Of a stretch of 13,888 nt of DNA, positions 7,432-13,888 are shown one piece after another. This stretch comes from Candidatus Halomonas stercoripullorum (GTDB taxonomy: Bacteria; Pseudomonadota; Gammaproteobacteria; Pseudomonadales; Halomonadaceae): assembly GCA_019114645.1 (NCBI GenBank), contig DXFC01000040.1, forward strand, positions 1 through 13,888. The letters run 5' to 3'. The position numbers and the translations under genes were made by a program. The notes under the pieces were generated by a model, which had not been told where the DNA came from, made no database searches, and saw only the letters and a program-made list of their open reading frames with translations. How positions within the stretch are numbered: the first letter of the stretch is position 1; the number at the start of each line of letters is the position of its first letter.

Positions 7432-8706
7432 TCAACCCTGGCTTACCGCCAGCGCCTGCTCCAGGTCAGCAATGATGTCATCGATGTGCTCAATCCCGAT
7501 GGAGAGTCGCACCATGTCGGCCGTTACACCGGCATTGGCCAGCTCTTCGTCATTGAGCTGGCGATGGGTGGTCAAGGCGGGTATCGATGAGCAGGTCTTG
7601 GCATCACCGATATTGACCAGGCGCAGGATCATGCTCAACGCATCGTAGAAGCGTGCGCCTGCCTCACGTCCACCCTTGATGCCAAAGCTGAGAATGCCCG
7701 AAGCATGGCCATTCATGTAGCGCTGGGCGAGTTGGTGATCCTTGTGATCCGCCAGGCCCGCATATTGTACCCAGTTCACTGCCGGGTGCCCCTGCAGGAA
7801 CTCCGCCACCTGGCGGGTATTACTGCACACCCGTTCGATACGTAGCGACAGGGTCTCCAGCCCCTGCAGCAGGTTCCAGGCAGCCTGGGCAGAGAGAGCC
7901 GCCCCCATGTTGCGTAGCGGTACCACCCGTGCCCGGGCGATGAAGGCCGCTGCGCCTACGTCCCGGGTATAGCTCACCCCGTGATAGGAGACATCAGGCT
8001 CATTGAGCAGCGGGAAGCGCTGCGCATGCTCGGCCCAGGGGAACTTGCCGGAATCCACGATGACGCCACCGATTGTGGTGCCGTGTCCGCCGATGTATTT
8101 GGTGGCGGAGTGGATCACGATATCCGCCCCATGCTCGATCGGGCGCCACAAAAATGGCGTTGGCACCGTATTATCGACGATAACCGGTACACCGTGACGA
8201 TGCGCGACTTCCGCCAGCCTGACCATGTCAACCACACTGCCGGAAGGGTTGCCGACACTTTCGCAGAATACCGCCTTGGTGCGCTCATCGATCAACGCTT
8301 CGATGCCGTCGAAATCGTCCTTGTCAGCGAAGCGTACCTCAATCCCCTGACGCGGCAACGTATGCGCAAACAGGTTGTAGGTACCACCATAGAGCTCGCT
8401 GATCGAGATGATGTTATCGCCCGCCTCGGCAATGGTCTGGATGGTATAGGTGATGGCGGCCATGCCTGAAGCAACCGCCAACCCTGCAATACCCCCTTCG
8501 AGCGCGGCAATCCGCTGTTCCAGCACGGCGCAGGTGGGGTTTGTGATACGTGAATAGATGTTGCCCTCGACCTTGAGATCGAACAGGTCCGCAGCATGCT
8601 GGGCACTATCGAACGAGAATGAGGTGGTCTGGTGGATCGGCACGGCCACTGCATGCTGGGCGTCTGGCGTATAACCGTGGTGCAAGGCGATAGTTTCGGG
8701 CTTCAT
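7432..8706 (-). CDS. metY: MetY, O-acetylhomoserine sulfhydrylase (PLP-dependent)
   Basis: This 424-residue cytoplasmic enzyme belongs to the Cys/Met-metabolism PLP family. It should condense O-acetyl-L-homoserine with sulfide to give L-homocysteine and acetate, the direct-sulfhydrylation route to methionine. Visible motifs are YSRITNPT (51-58), the cofactor region ASGMAAI (79-85), the aspartate of VIVDNT (D178), and the PLP-binding lysine K203 in HSATKYIGGHGT. The length and the long C-terminal part with YHGVSYTRDVGAAAFIARAR favour MetY over MetB, MetC or MetZ, which are nearer 390-400 residues. The ATG is preceded by AGGA (minus strand, 8713-8716) six bases away. It is transcribed divergently from the SulP permease gene, which fits a sulfur-assimilation role. 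Some relatives accept methanethiol, so this cannot be excluded. Confidence 0.94.
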   Translation of the reverse strand: MKPETIALHHGYTPDAQHAVAVPIHQTTSFSFDSAQHAADLFDLKVEGNIYSRITNPTCAVLEQRIAALEGGIAGLAVASGMAAITYTIQTIAEAGDNIISISELYGGTYNLFAHTLPRQGIEVRFADKDDFDGIEALIDERTKAVFCESVGNPSGSVVDMVRLAEVAHRHGVPVIVDNTVPTPFLWRPIEHGADIVIHSATKYIGGHGTTIGGVIVDSGKFPWAEHAQRFPLLNEPDVSYHGVSYTRDVGAAAFIARARVVPLRNMGAALSAQAAWNLLQGLETLSLRIERVCSNTRQVAEFLQGHPAVNWVQYAGLADHKDHQLAQRYMNGHASGILSFGIKGGREAGARFYDALSMILRLVNIGDAKTCSSIPALTTHRQLNDEELANAGVTADMVRLSIGIEHIDDIIADLEQALAVSQG

Positions 8707-8770
8707 GACGTATCCTGTTCAGGTTCGTGGTGCAAAAGCGTTCGCCAATGCTAACCAACCCTCACGCCAT

Positions 8771-8795
8771 CCACCAATATCGTTTAGTCTGGTGG
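8771..8795. promoter_or_regulatory. Possible operator: CCACCA-N13-TGGTGG dyad in the metY/sulP divergent region
   Basis: A perfect 6-bp inverted repeat with a 13-base AT-rich spacer lies 24 bases before the sulP start, inside the 112-base gap between metY and sulP. Its place between two sulfur genes suggests a shared regulator, possibly LysR-type, whose sites are often loosely symmetric. It does not match the MetR consensus I know (TGAA-N5-TTCA). I see no convincing -35/-10 pair on either strand in this gap, so the promoters remain unassigned. Confidence 0.3.
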
Positions 8796-8818
8796 CCCCA
8801 CTCCGACAAGAATGACGA

Positions 8819-10552
8819 ATGTTGAAGCGTTATCTACCAATTCTTACCTGGCTGCCCCACTACAACCGCCGCTTGGGCAGTGCTGATGTTCTGGCCGGCT
8901 TGATCGTTACCGTGATGGTAATTCCCCAGTCATTGGCTTACGCCGTGCTGGCAGGCCTGCCAGCGGTGGTCGGTCTTTATGCCAGCCTGTTACCGGCAGT
9001 GGTTTATGTGCTGCTGGGCACCAGCCGTACCCTGGCCGTGGGTCCGGTAGCGATCATCGCGCTGATGACCGGCGCGGTCCTGGCCGATATTGCCACACCC
9101 GGTACCGCCGAGTATCTCCAGGCTGCACTCATACTCTCTTTCTTGTCAGGCATCATGTTGCTGCTCATGGGCATGTTGCGCATGGGCTTTATTGCCAACT
9201 TTCTTAGCCACCCCGTGATTGGCGGCTTTCTCTCTGCAGCGGGCGTGCTGATTGTGGCGAGTCAGGCAGGCCACCTGCTCGGCGTTGAGCTCAACTCCCG
9301 GGAACTGCTGCCACGCCTGTCAGAGCTTGCGCAAGGCCTGCCCTCCTTGCACTTGATGACACTGACCATTGGCAGCGGCACATTCGTATTTCTGCTATTC
9401 ATGCGCCGCTACGGTCGTTCCATGCTGCAGCGCATCGGTTGCTCCAAGTCACTGGCTGACTTGTTGACCCGTGCAGGCCCTGTGTTTGCCGTGATCGTAA
9501 CGACACTTGCCACCTGGCATTTCGACCTGGCCAGTGGGGGTGTCGCGGTCATCGGCAGTGTCCCCCAGGGGTTGCCCCCACTCGGTCTGCCCGGCTTCGA
9601 CTTCTCACTCTGGCAAGCCCTGCTGATACCCGCTCTGCTGATCAGCATAGTGGGGTTTGTCGAGTCGGTCTCCATGGGCCAGATGCTGGCTGCCAGACGC
9701 CGCGAGCGCATCTCGCCCAACCAGGAGCTGATTGGATTGGGTGGCGCCAACCTGGCGGCGGCGATTACGTCAGGCATGCCGGTTTCAGGCGGCTTGACGC
9801 GTACCGTCATCAACTACGACGCCGGCGCCCAGACACCCATGGCCGGACTTGTGGCCGCGATCGGTATTGGCACAGCCACCCTGTTTTTTACCCCGTTGCT
9901 GGCCTATTTGCCTATCGCCACCCTGGCAGCCACCATCACGGTATCGAGCCTCACGCTGATCGATATTGGCATGATCCGCCAGACCTGGCGCTACTCGCGC
10001 AGCGACTTTTCCGCCATGGCGATCACCATTCTGCTTACGCTAGTGGACAGTATCGAAGCCGGTATCGTCAGCGGTGTGGTGCTCTCCATCGGACTGTTTC
10101 TGTACCGCACCAGCCGACCCCACAGCGCTCTGGTCGGGCGCATTCCCGACAGCGAGCACTTCCGCAACATCGAGCGTCATGCCACGGAAACCGTCAGTCA
10201 TCTGGCACTACTGCGCATCGATGAAAGCCTCTACTTCGCCAACGCTCGCTATCTGGAAGATACCGTTTATGACCTGGTTGCCAGTCGCCCCGAGCTGGAA
10301 CACGTCGTGTTGATCTGCTCGGCAGTCAACCTGATCGACGCTTCTGCCCTGGAGAGTCTGGATGCCATCAATGCCCGGCTCAGGGACTCCGGTGTCACCC
10401 TGCACCTGGCGGAAGTCAAAGGCCCGGTCATGGATCGACTCAAACACAGCGACTTTCTTGACGACATGACCGGGCGGGTATTCCTCAGTACTTATGCCGC
10501 CTGGCGTGAACTGGCACAGGCGACAGCCGATCTGTCTACTGACCGTATATGA
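8819..10552 (+). CDS. SulP family anion (sulfate) permease with C-terminal STAS domain
   Basis: This 577-residue inner-membrane transporter has the SulP architecture: a membrane core of many helices from about residue 25 to 430, then a cytoplasmic STAS domain at about 455-560. Diagnostic segments are PQSLAYAVLAGLPAVVGLYA (36-55), TLAVGPVAIIALMTG (71-85), GFVESVSMGQ (279-288) and SGGLTRTVINYDAGAQTPMA (323-342). The STAS part contains LICSAVNLIDASALESLDAI. SulP proteins move sulfate, bicarbonate or dicarboxylates, and sequence alone does not settle which. The divergent metY neighbour supports sulfate. The ribosome site is weak (ACAAGA upstream). It ends 47 bases before the STAS-MlaE permease gene, on the same strand, so read-through is possible. 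Confidence 0.93.
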   Translation: MLKRYLPILTWLPHYNRRLGSADVLAGLIVTVMVIPQSLAYAVLAGLPAVVGLYASLLPAVVYVLLGTSRTLAVGPVAIIALMTGAVLADIATPGTAEYLQAALILSFLSGIMLLLMGMLRMGFIANFLSHPVIGGFLSAAGVLIVASQAGHLLGVELNSRELLPRLSELAQGLPSLHLMTLTIGSGTFVFLLFMRRYGRSMLQRIGCSKSLADLLTRAGPVFAVIVTTLATWHFDLASGGVAVIGSVPQGLPPLGLPGFDFSLWQALLIPALLISIVGFVESVSMGQMLAARRRERISPNQELIGLGGANLAAAITSGMPVSGGLTRTVINYDAGAQTPMAGLVAAIGIGTATLFFTPLLAYLPIATLAATITVSSLTLIDIGMIRQTWRYSRSDFSAMAITILLTLVDSIEAGIVSGVVLSIGLFLYRTSRPHSALVGRIPDSEHFRNIERHATETVSHLALLRIDESLYFANARYLEDTVYDLVASRPELEHVVLICSAVNLIDASALESLDAINARLRDSGVTLHLAEVKGPVMDRLKHSDFLDDMTGRVFLSTYAAWRELAQATADLSTDRI

Positions 10553-10561
10553 CGATATAGT

Positions 10562-10576
10562 GGATAGACGCTATCC
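10562..10576. repeat. Short hairpin-forming inverted repeat upstream of the MCE operon
   Basis: GGATAG and CTATCC form a perfect 6-bp dyad with a three-base loop (ACG), placed between the sulP stop and the ribosome site AAAGGA (10584-10589) of the next gene. It has no T run, so it is not a canonical terminator. TATAGT at 10556-10561 directly precedes it and might serve as a -10 box, but I find no good -35 element. It could be an operator or a leader hairpin. Confidence 0.3.
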
Positions 10577-10599
10577 GTATTGCAAAGGACAAACTCGCC

Positions 10600-11763
10600 A
10601 TGCCCGACACCGCCGCTCGCCCCGGCCGGCTGGAGCTGGATGCTGATCGACTGCGCGCCCTTGACGATTGGACACTGCCCCACTACGCCAGATTGCGTGA
10701 CGAGCTATCCAGGCAACACGCTGCCATAGCCAGCCAGCGCAATGCCATGGCTGGCGGCCAACAGGACAAGACACTCGACCTGGAGCAATTGGGCGAGCTG
10801 GATACCGCTGGTGCCGCCCTGCTGGTCGAGTTGCTGGGGCCGGAGGGTGTGCGCGACATTTCACACTGGGCACCGAGCCTGTCCCGCGAGCGCCAGGCAT
10901 TGCTGGAAGCCGTGGCCGAGGCGGCACTCACCCCGGTGGATGAACCTCCCAAGCCAAGCAAAGGTCCTGTTGCGACCCTGGCTATGCTCGGCCGGCATAC
11001 CGAACAACTGGCTCGCCAACAGCTTCAGCTCGTCGCTTTTATTGGCCTGACACTGACCAAGCTGCTCGGCATCCTCCCTTTTCCGTTGCGCTGGCGCTTC
11101 ACTTCGATGGTGGCGCATATCCAGCAAACAGGGCTCAATGCAATTCCCATTGTGGCGCTGCTCACTTTTTTGGTAGGGGCGGTAGTGGCCTTTCTCGGCG
11201 CTACGGTACTGCGCGATTTTGGGGCCACCATCTACACGGTAAATCTGGTCGCCTACTCATTTCTGCGTGAGTTTGGCGTACTGCTGGCCGCCATACTGCT
11301 TGCCGGACGTACCGCCAGTGCCTTTACCGCCCAGATCGGTTCCATGAAAGCCAACGAAGAGCTTGATGCGCTGCAAGTACAGGGCCTCGACCCGATCGAA
11401 ATGCTGGTTCTCCCCCGGCTGTTGGCCATGATGGTCAGTCTCCCCATCCTGACCCTGATCGGCATGTTGAGCGGTATGCTGGGAGGGGCCTTGGTAAGCG
11501 CAATGGCGCTGGATATCCCCTTCGCCCAGTTCAGCGCCATTTTACAGCGCGATATTCCACTCCAGCACTTTCTGGTCGGCATGGCCAAGGCGCCGGTTTT
11601 CGCCTTTCTGATTGCAGTAATTGGCTGCCTGGAGGGCTTCAAATCAGCCGCTAGCGCCGAATCAGTGGGTGAACATACGACCTCCAGCGTGGTGCAGTCG
11701 ATCTTCATGGTGATCCTGCTTGATGCCCTGGCCGCACTCTTTTTCATGGAGATGGGCTGGTGA
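10600..11763 (+). CDS. MlaE-family lipid ABC transporter permease with N-terminal STAS-like domain
   Basis: This is the inner-membrane permease of an MCE-type phospholipid transporter, 387 residues against about 260 for E. coli MlaE. The extra N-terminal part (about 8-90) looks like a STAS/MlaB-type domain: LELDADRLRALDDW, then LDLEQLGELDTAGAALLVEL, which resembles the core strand-helix of MlaB. A linker (about 91-140) leads to the MlaE domain, with the family segment AGRTASAFTAQIGSMKANEE at 235-254 followed by LDALQVQGLDPIEMLVLPR. The fusion would make a separate mlaB unnecessary, and none is visible in the part of the operon seen here. AAAGGA lies 10 bases before the ATG. The last four bases overlap the next gene (GTGA). 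I leave the symbol empty because this is probably a paralogue of the canonical mla locus. Confidence 0.93.
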   Translation: MPDTAARPGRLELDADRLRALDDWTLPHYARLRDELSRQHAAIASQRNAMAGGQQDKTLDLEQLGELDTAGAALLVELLGPEGVRDISHWAPSLSRERQALLEAVAEAALTPVDEPPKPSKGPVATLAMLGRHTEQLARQQLQLVAFIGLTLTKLLGILPFPLRWRFTSMVAHIQQTGLNAIPIVALLTFLVGAVVAFLGATVLRDFGATIYTVNLVAYSFLREFGVLLAAILLAGRTASAFTAQIGSMKANEELDALQVQGLDPIEMLVLPRLLAMMVSLPILTLIGMLSGMLGGALVSAMALDIPFAQFSAILQRDIPLQHFLVGMAKAPVFAFLIAVIGCLEGFKSAASAESVGEHTTSSVVQSIFMVILLDALAALFFMEMGW

Positions 11764-12584
11764 GTGAGGCGATTATCGAAATTCGTGACCTGGTCAATCG
11801 CTTCGGCAGCCACGTGGTGCATGACGGACTGGACCTGACGATTCGTCGAGGCGAGATACTGGGCGTGGTCGGCGGCTCTGGCACCGGAAAATCGGTCTTG
11901 TTACGCAGTATCGTGGGGCTTAGACGCCCCAATGACGGCTCGATTCGGGTATTCGGCAAAGACTTGCAGCGCCTGAGTGCCACCGAGCGCGCCAGGGTGG
12001 AACAGCGCTTCGGCGTCCTGTTCCAGCGTGGTGCGCTGTTTTCATCACTTAATCTCCAAGAAAATGTCGCCCTGCCGCTGATCGAGCATGCCGGCCTGTC
12101 GCGCAGCGATGCCGAGCGCTTGGCACGGGTCAAGCTCGCCCTCGCCGGTCTGCCCTCTCACGCTGCACGGCTGTACCCCTCCGAACTCTCGGGCGGCATG
12201 GTCAAACGTGCCGCTTTGGCACGCGCCCTGGCCCTTGATCCCGAGGTGCTCTTTCTCGATGAACCCACTGCCGGACTCGACCCAATCGGCGCTGCCGCTT
12301 TCGACCGCTTGATCATGACCCTGCGTGACGCCCTGGGCTTCAGCGTCTTTCTCGTCACGCACGATCTCGATACGCTATACACGAGCTGCGATCGGGTTGC
12401 CGTGATTGCCGAGAAACGCATTCTGGTAGCCGATACACTGCCCGTGGTGGAAAACACGCCACACGCCTGGATACAGGATTATTTCCATGGCCCCAGGGGG
12501 CGTGCCGCGAGCCAGGCGGCACACGCCGACACAACCGCGAAGGCAGCAGCCGGAAAGGCTTCGACAAACGGAGAGTTACGCTGA
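11760..12584 (+). CDS. MlaF-family ATP-binding protein of MCE lipid transporter
   Basis: This 274-residue cytoplasmic ABC ATPase should power lipid movement through the MlaE-type permease. It has Walker A GGSGTGKS at 38-45, Q-loop Q89 (VLFQRGALFSSL, an MlaF-like form), signature LSGGM at 143-147, Walker B VLFLDE at 163-168 and switch histidine H201. LSGGM rather than LSGGQ is characteristic of the MlaF/Mce ATPases. It starts at GTG 11760, inside the end of the permease gene, with GGAG at 11748-11751 eight bases upstream. The C-terminus after YFHGPRGRAA (242-251) is a 25-residue Ala/Thr/Lys-rich, low-complexity tail. The stop overlaps the MCE gene start by one base (TGATG). Confidence 0.94.
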   Translation: MSEAIIEIRDLVNRFGSHVVHDGLDLTIRRGEILGVVGGSGTGKSVLLRSIVGLRRPNDGSIRVFGKDLQRLSATERARVEQRFGVLFQRGALFSSLNLQENVALPLIEHAGLSRSDAERLARVKLALAGLPSHAARLYPSELSGGMVKRAALARALALDPEVLFLDEPTAGLDPIGAAAFDRLIMTLRDALGFSVFLVTHDLDTLYTSCDRVAVIAEKRILVADTLPVVENTPHAWIQDYFHGPRGRAASQAAHADTTAKAAAGKASTNGELR

Positions 12585-13522
12585 TGGAAACCCGTGCGCA
12601 TCATGTCTGGATCGGTTTGTTTGTCGTGGCTGCAGTCATTTGCGGAGCGCTCTTTTCACTGTGGCTCAACCAGAGCACGCGTGACCAGAGCTATACGCAG
12701 TATGAAGTGCTGTTTCACCAGGGTGTCAGCGGGTTGTCTGAGGGCAACTCGGTAGAATATAGCGGTGTCCGGGTCGGTGATGTGGTCAGCTTGCGCCTCG
12801 ATCCTGAAGACCCGCGCAATGTCGTGGCCCTGATTCGCGTACTTAGCCACATTCCGATTCGCCAGGACACTCGTGCGCGTCTGGCACTGGCCAACATTAC
12901 CGGTAGCATGTCGGTCCAGTTGCATGGTGGATCACCCGAGGCTCCGTTGCTGATTACCGATACGGACCCACCGCCGCGCATCCTGGCCGACCAATCGCCT
13001 CTTGGCGCCCTGCTTAGCGATAGTGGCGAACTGATCAGTAACGTCAACGCAGTGCTTTCCCGTATGGAGGAACTGCTTTCGGAAGACAACGTGGCCAGCG
13101 TCGAGCAGATCTTGAGCAATCTGGAACGTACCACGGCACAGTTCGCCCGGCTCGGCGACGCTCCCTCACGGGTGGCCGCCGGAATGGAGGAAATATCCCG
13201 CGAAGCCGCTCTTGCGCTCGCCGAGCTGCGCAGTCTGAGCCAGCATGCCGAGGGCATCATGCACGATCATGCCGAAGGCCTGATGCTCGACGCCCGGCAG
13301 GTGACAGCCAGCCTGGCACGTACCGCACAAGGGCTGGAAACCATGCTGGAAGAAAACACCGGCGCACTTGAGAGCGGTTTGCGTGGTATTCAAGGACTGG
13401 GGCCGGCAACGGTGGAGCTGCGTGGCACGCTTTCCACTCTCACACGCGTGCTTCGTCGCCTGGAAGAGAACCCCCGCGCCTTCCTGCTGGGTCGCGATCA
13501 GATCGAGGAGTTTGCCCCATGA
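12584..13522 (+). CDS. MCE/MlaD-family membrane-anchored lipid-binding protein
   Basis: This 312-residue protein has one N-terminal membrane helix (about 8-28), with the rest predicted in the periplasm. The MCE domain covers about 38-116: YEVLFHQGVSGLSEGNSVEY, the GVRVGDV turn, then ARLALANITGSMSVQL. Such proteins form hexameric rings that carry lipid between the membranes. The C-terminal part (about 143-295) is long, helical and low in aromatic residues, as in MCE proteins that build needle or tunnel structures, and it makes this protein much longer than E. coli MlaD (about 183). It ends with ENPRAFLLGRDQIEEF, a family-typical tail. Residues 221-236 are a tandem octapeptide repeat (HAEGIMHD/HAEGLMLD). 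GGAG at 12570-12573 supports the start. Its TGA overlaps the lipoprotein ATG by four bases. Confidence 0.93.
   Translation: METRAHHVWIGLFVVAAVICGALFSLWLNQSTRDQSYTQYEVLFHQGVSGLSEGNSVEYSGVRVGDVVSLRLDPEDPRNVVALIRVLSHIPIRQDTRARLALANITGSMSVQLHGGSPEAPLLITDTDPPPRILADQSPLGALLSDSGELISNVNAVLSRMEELLSEDNVASVEQILSNLERTTAQFARLGDAPSRVAAGMEEISREAALALAELRSLSQHAEGIMHDHAEGLMLDARQVTASLARTAQGLETMLEENTGALESGLRGIQGLGPATVELRGTLSTLTRVLRRLEENPRAFLLGRDQIEEFAP
13244..13291 (+). repeat. 24-base tandem repeat (two copies) inside the MCE gene
   Basis: The copies at 13244-13267 and 13268-13291 agree at 19 of 24 positions and encode HAEGIMHD and HAEGLMLD. It lies in the predicted helical region and preserves the reading frame. 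The divergence suggests an old duplication, or simply a locally periodic helix. Confidence 0.6.
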
Positions 13523-13888
13523 AGTTTCGCCTGCCCCTTGTCACGCCGCTGTTTATCGCCACCCTGCTCGCGCTGGGTGGATGCAGCCTGCTGGGTGAGC
13601 GCACACCGGTCACGCTGTACGACTTGCCGGCCGAGCCCCTCACGCCTTCATCGGGTACCGCGACAGACATTACCCTGCGCCTGGCAACGCCGGGTGCCAG
13701 CGGATTGCTTGTCAGCCCACGCATCCTCGTCGTACCACAACCGAATCAGCCTCAGGTCTATTCGGGGGTTCGCTGGGTCAATAATATGCCCCAACTGCTG
13801 CGCGACCGTATTGCCGACGCCTTTCTGGAGGATGGCCGCCTGCCGCGCCTGATTCACGCCGAAAGCATGGTTTCTGCTGAAGTGGAAC
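13519..13888 (+). CDS. PqiC/YmbA-type ABC transport auxiliary lipoprotein, 3' end missing
   Basis: The frame opens at ATG 13519 and runs off the window after 123 codons. Residues 1-21 form a lipoprotein signal peptide (basic FR, hydrophobic LVTPLFIATLLAL) with lipobox LGGC and the acylated cysteine at C22. The next residue is serine, not aspartate, so sorting to the outer membrane is expected. The mature part starts VTLYDLPAEPL and later has VSPRILVVPQPNQPQVYSG followed by VRWVNNMPQLLRDRIADAF, the pattern of the ABC-type transport auxiliary family (PqiC/YmbA). It probably anchors the MCE assembly at the outer membrane. GAGGAG at 13505-13510 and the ATGA overlap with the MCE gene fix the start. 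The family is usually about 190-210 residues, so some 70-90 are missing. Confidence 0.9.
   Translation, partial: MKFRLPLVTPLFIATLLALGGCSLLGERTPVTLYDLPAEPLTPSSGTATDITLRLATPGASGLLVSPRILVVPQPNQPQVYSGVRWVNNMPQLLRDRIADAFLEDGRLPRLIHAESMVSAEVE

Noticed and set aside
8707..8818. SAM-type riboswitch upstream of metY
   Set aside because: The gap is only 112 bases and shared with a divergent gene, and I see none of the paired elements of a SAM riboswitch.
11253..11822. Minus-strand open frame of 189 codons opposite the MlaE-type permease
   Set aside because: No family resemblance and it crosses the overlap of two well-supported plus-strand genes.
1..13888. Mobile element, defence island or other undescribed system
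   Set aside because: No transposase, integrase, long terminal repeats, att-like direct repeats or unknown multi-gene cluster; every large gene falls in a known housekeeping or transport family.

Overview
The window reads as an ordinary chromosomal stretch of a moderately GC-rich gammaproteobacterium. The gene set and protein sequences look Halomonadaceae-like (Halomonas relatives), with Pseudomonas-type organisation as the alternative; this is judged from family resemblance, not from a database search. Genes are tightly packed, often overlap by 1 to 8 bases, and belong to well-known families. I see no phage, transposon, CRISPR array, rRNA or tRNA, and no gap above 300 bases without a gene.

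Layout. (1) Bases 1-4815, plus strand: the yejABEF oligopeptide ABC importer operon. The binding protein YejA is cut by the window start; YejB and YejE are the permeases and YejF is a fused double ATPase. (2) Bases 4871-6384, minus strand: yafV (nitrilase-superfamily omega-amidase) followed by rsuA (16S rRNA pseudouridine-516 synthase), joined by a TGATG stop/start overlap. (3) Bases 6469-7377, plus strand: a RarD-type EamA transporter, divergent from yafV and ending at a bidirectional terminator hairpin shared with metY. (4) Bases 7432-8706, minus strand: metY (O-acetylhomoserine sulfhydrylase), divergent across 112 bases from a SulP-family anion permease (8819-10552). The pair suggests a small sulfur-assimilation cluster. 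(5) Bases 10600-13888, plus strand: a four-gene MCE-type lipid transport operon. It encodes a permease with an N-terminal STAS-like domain, an MlaF-type ATPase, a membrane-anchored MCE protein with a long helical tail, and a PqiC/YmbA-type outer-membrane lipoprotein cut by the window end. All three junctions overlap by 1 to 4 bases.

How they work together. The Yej importer brings peptides through the inner membrane. SulP and MetY plausibly supply sulfur and fix sulfide into homocysteine. The MCE operon should move lipids between the inner and outer membranes, with the lipoprotein at the outer-membrane end. Nothing here is convincingly a new system. The points most worth a second look are the STAS-permease fusion, the two STAS domains that nearly abut across a gene boundary, the MlaF tail, the internal repeat in the MCE protein, and short inverted repeats in three intergenic regions.
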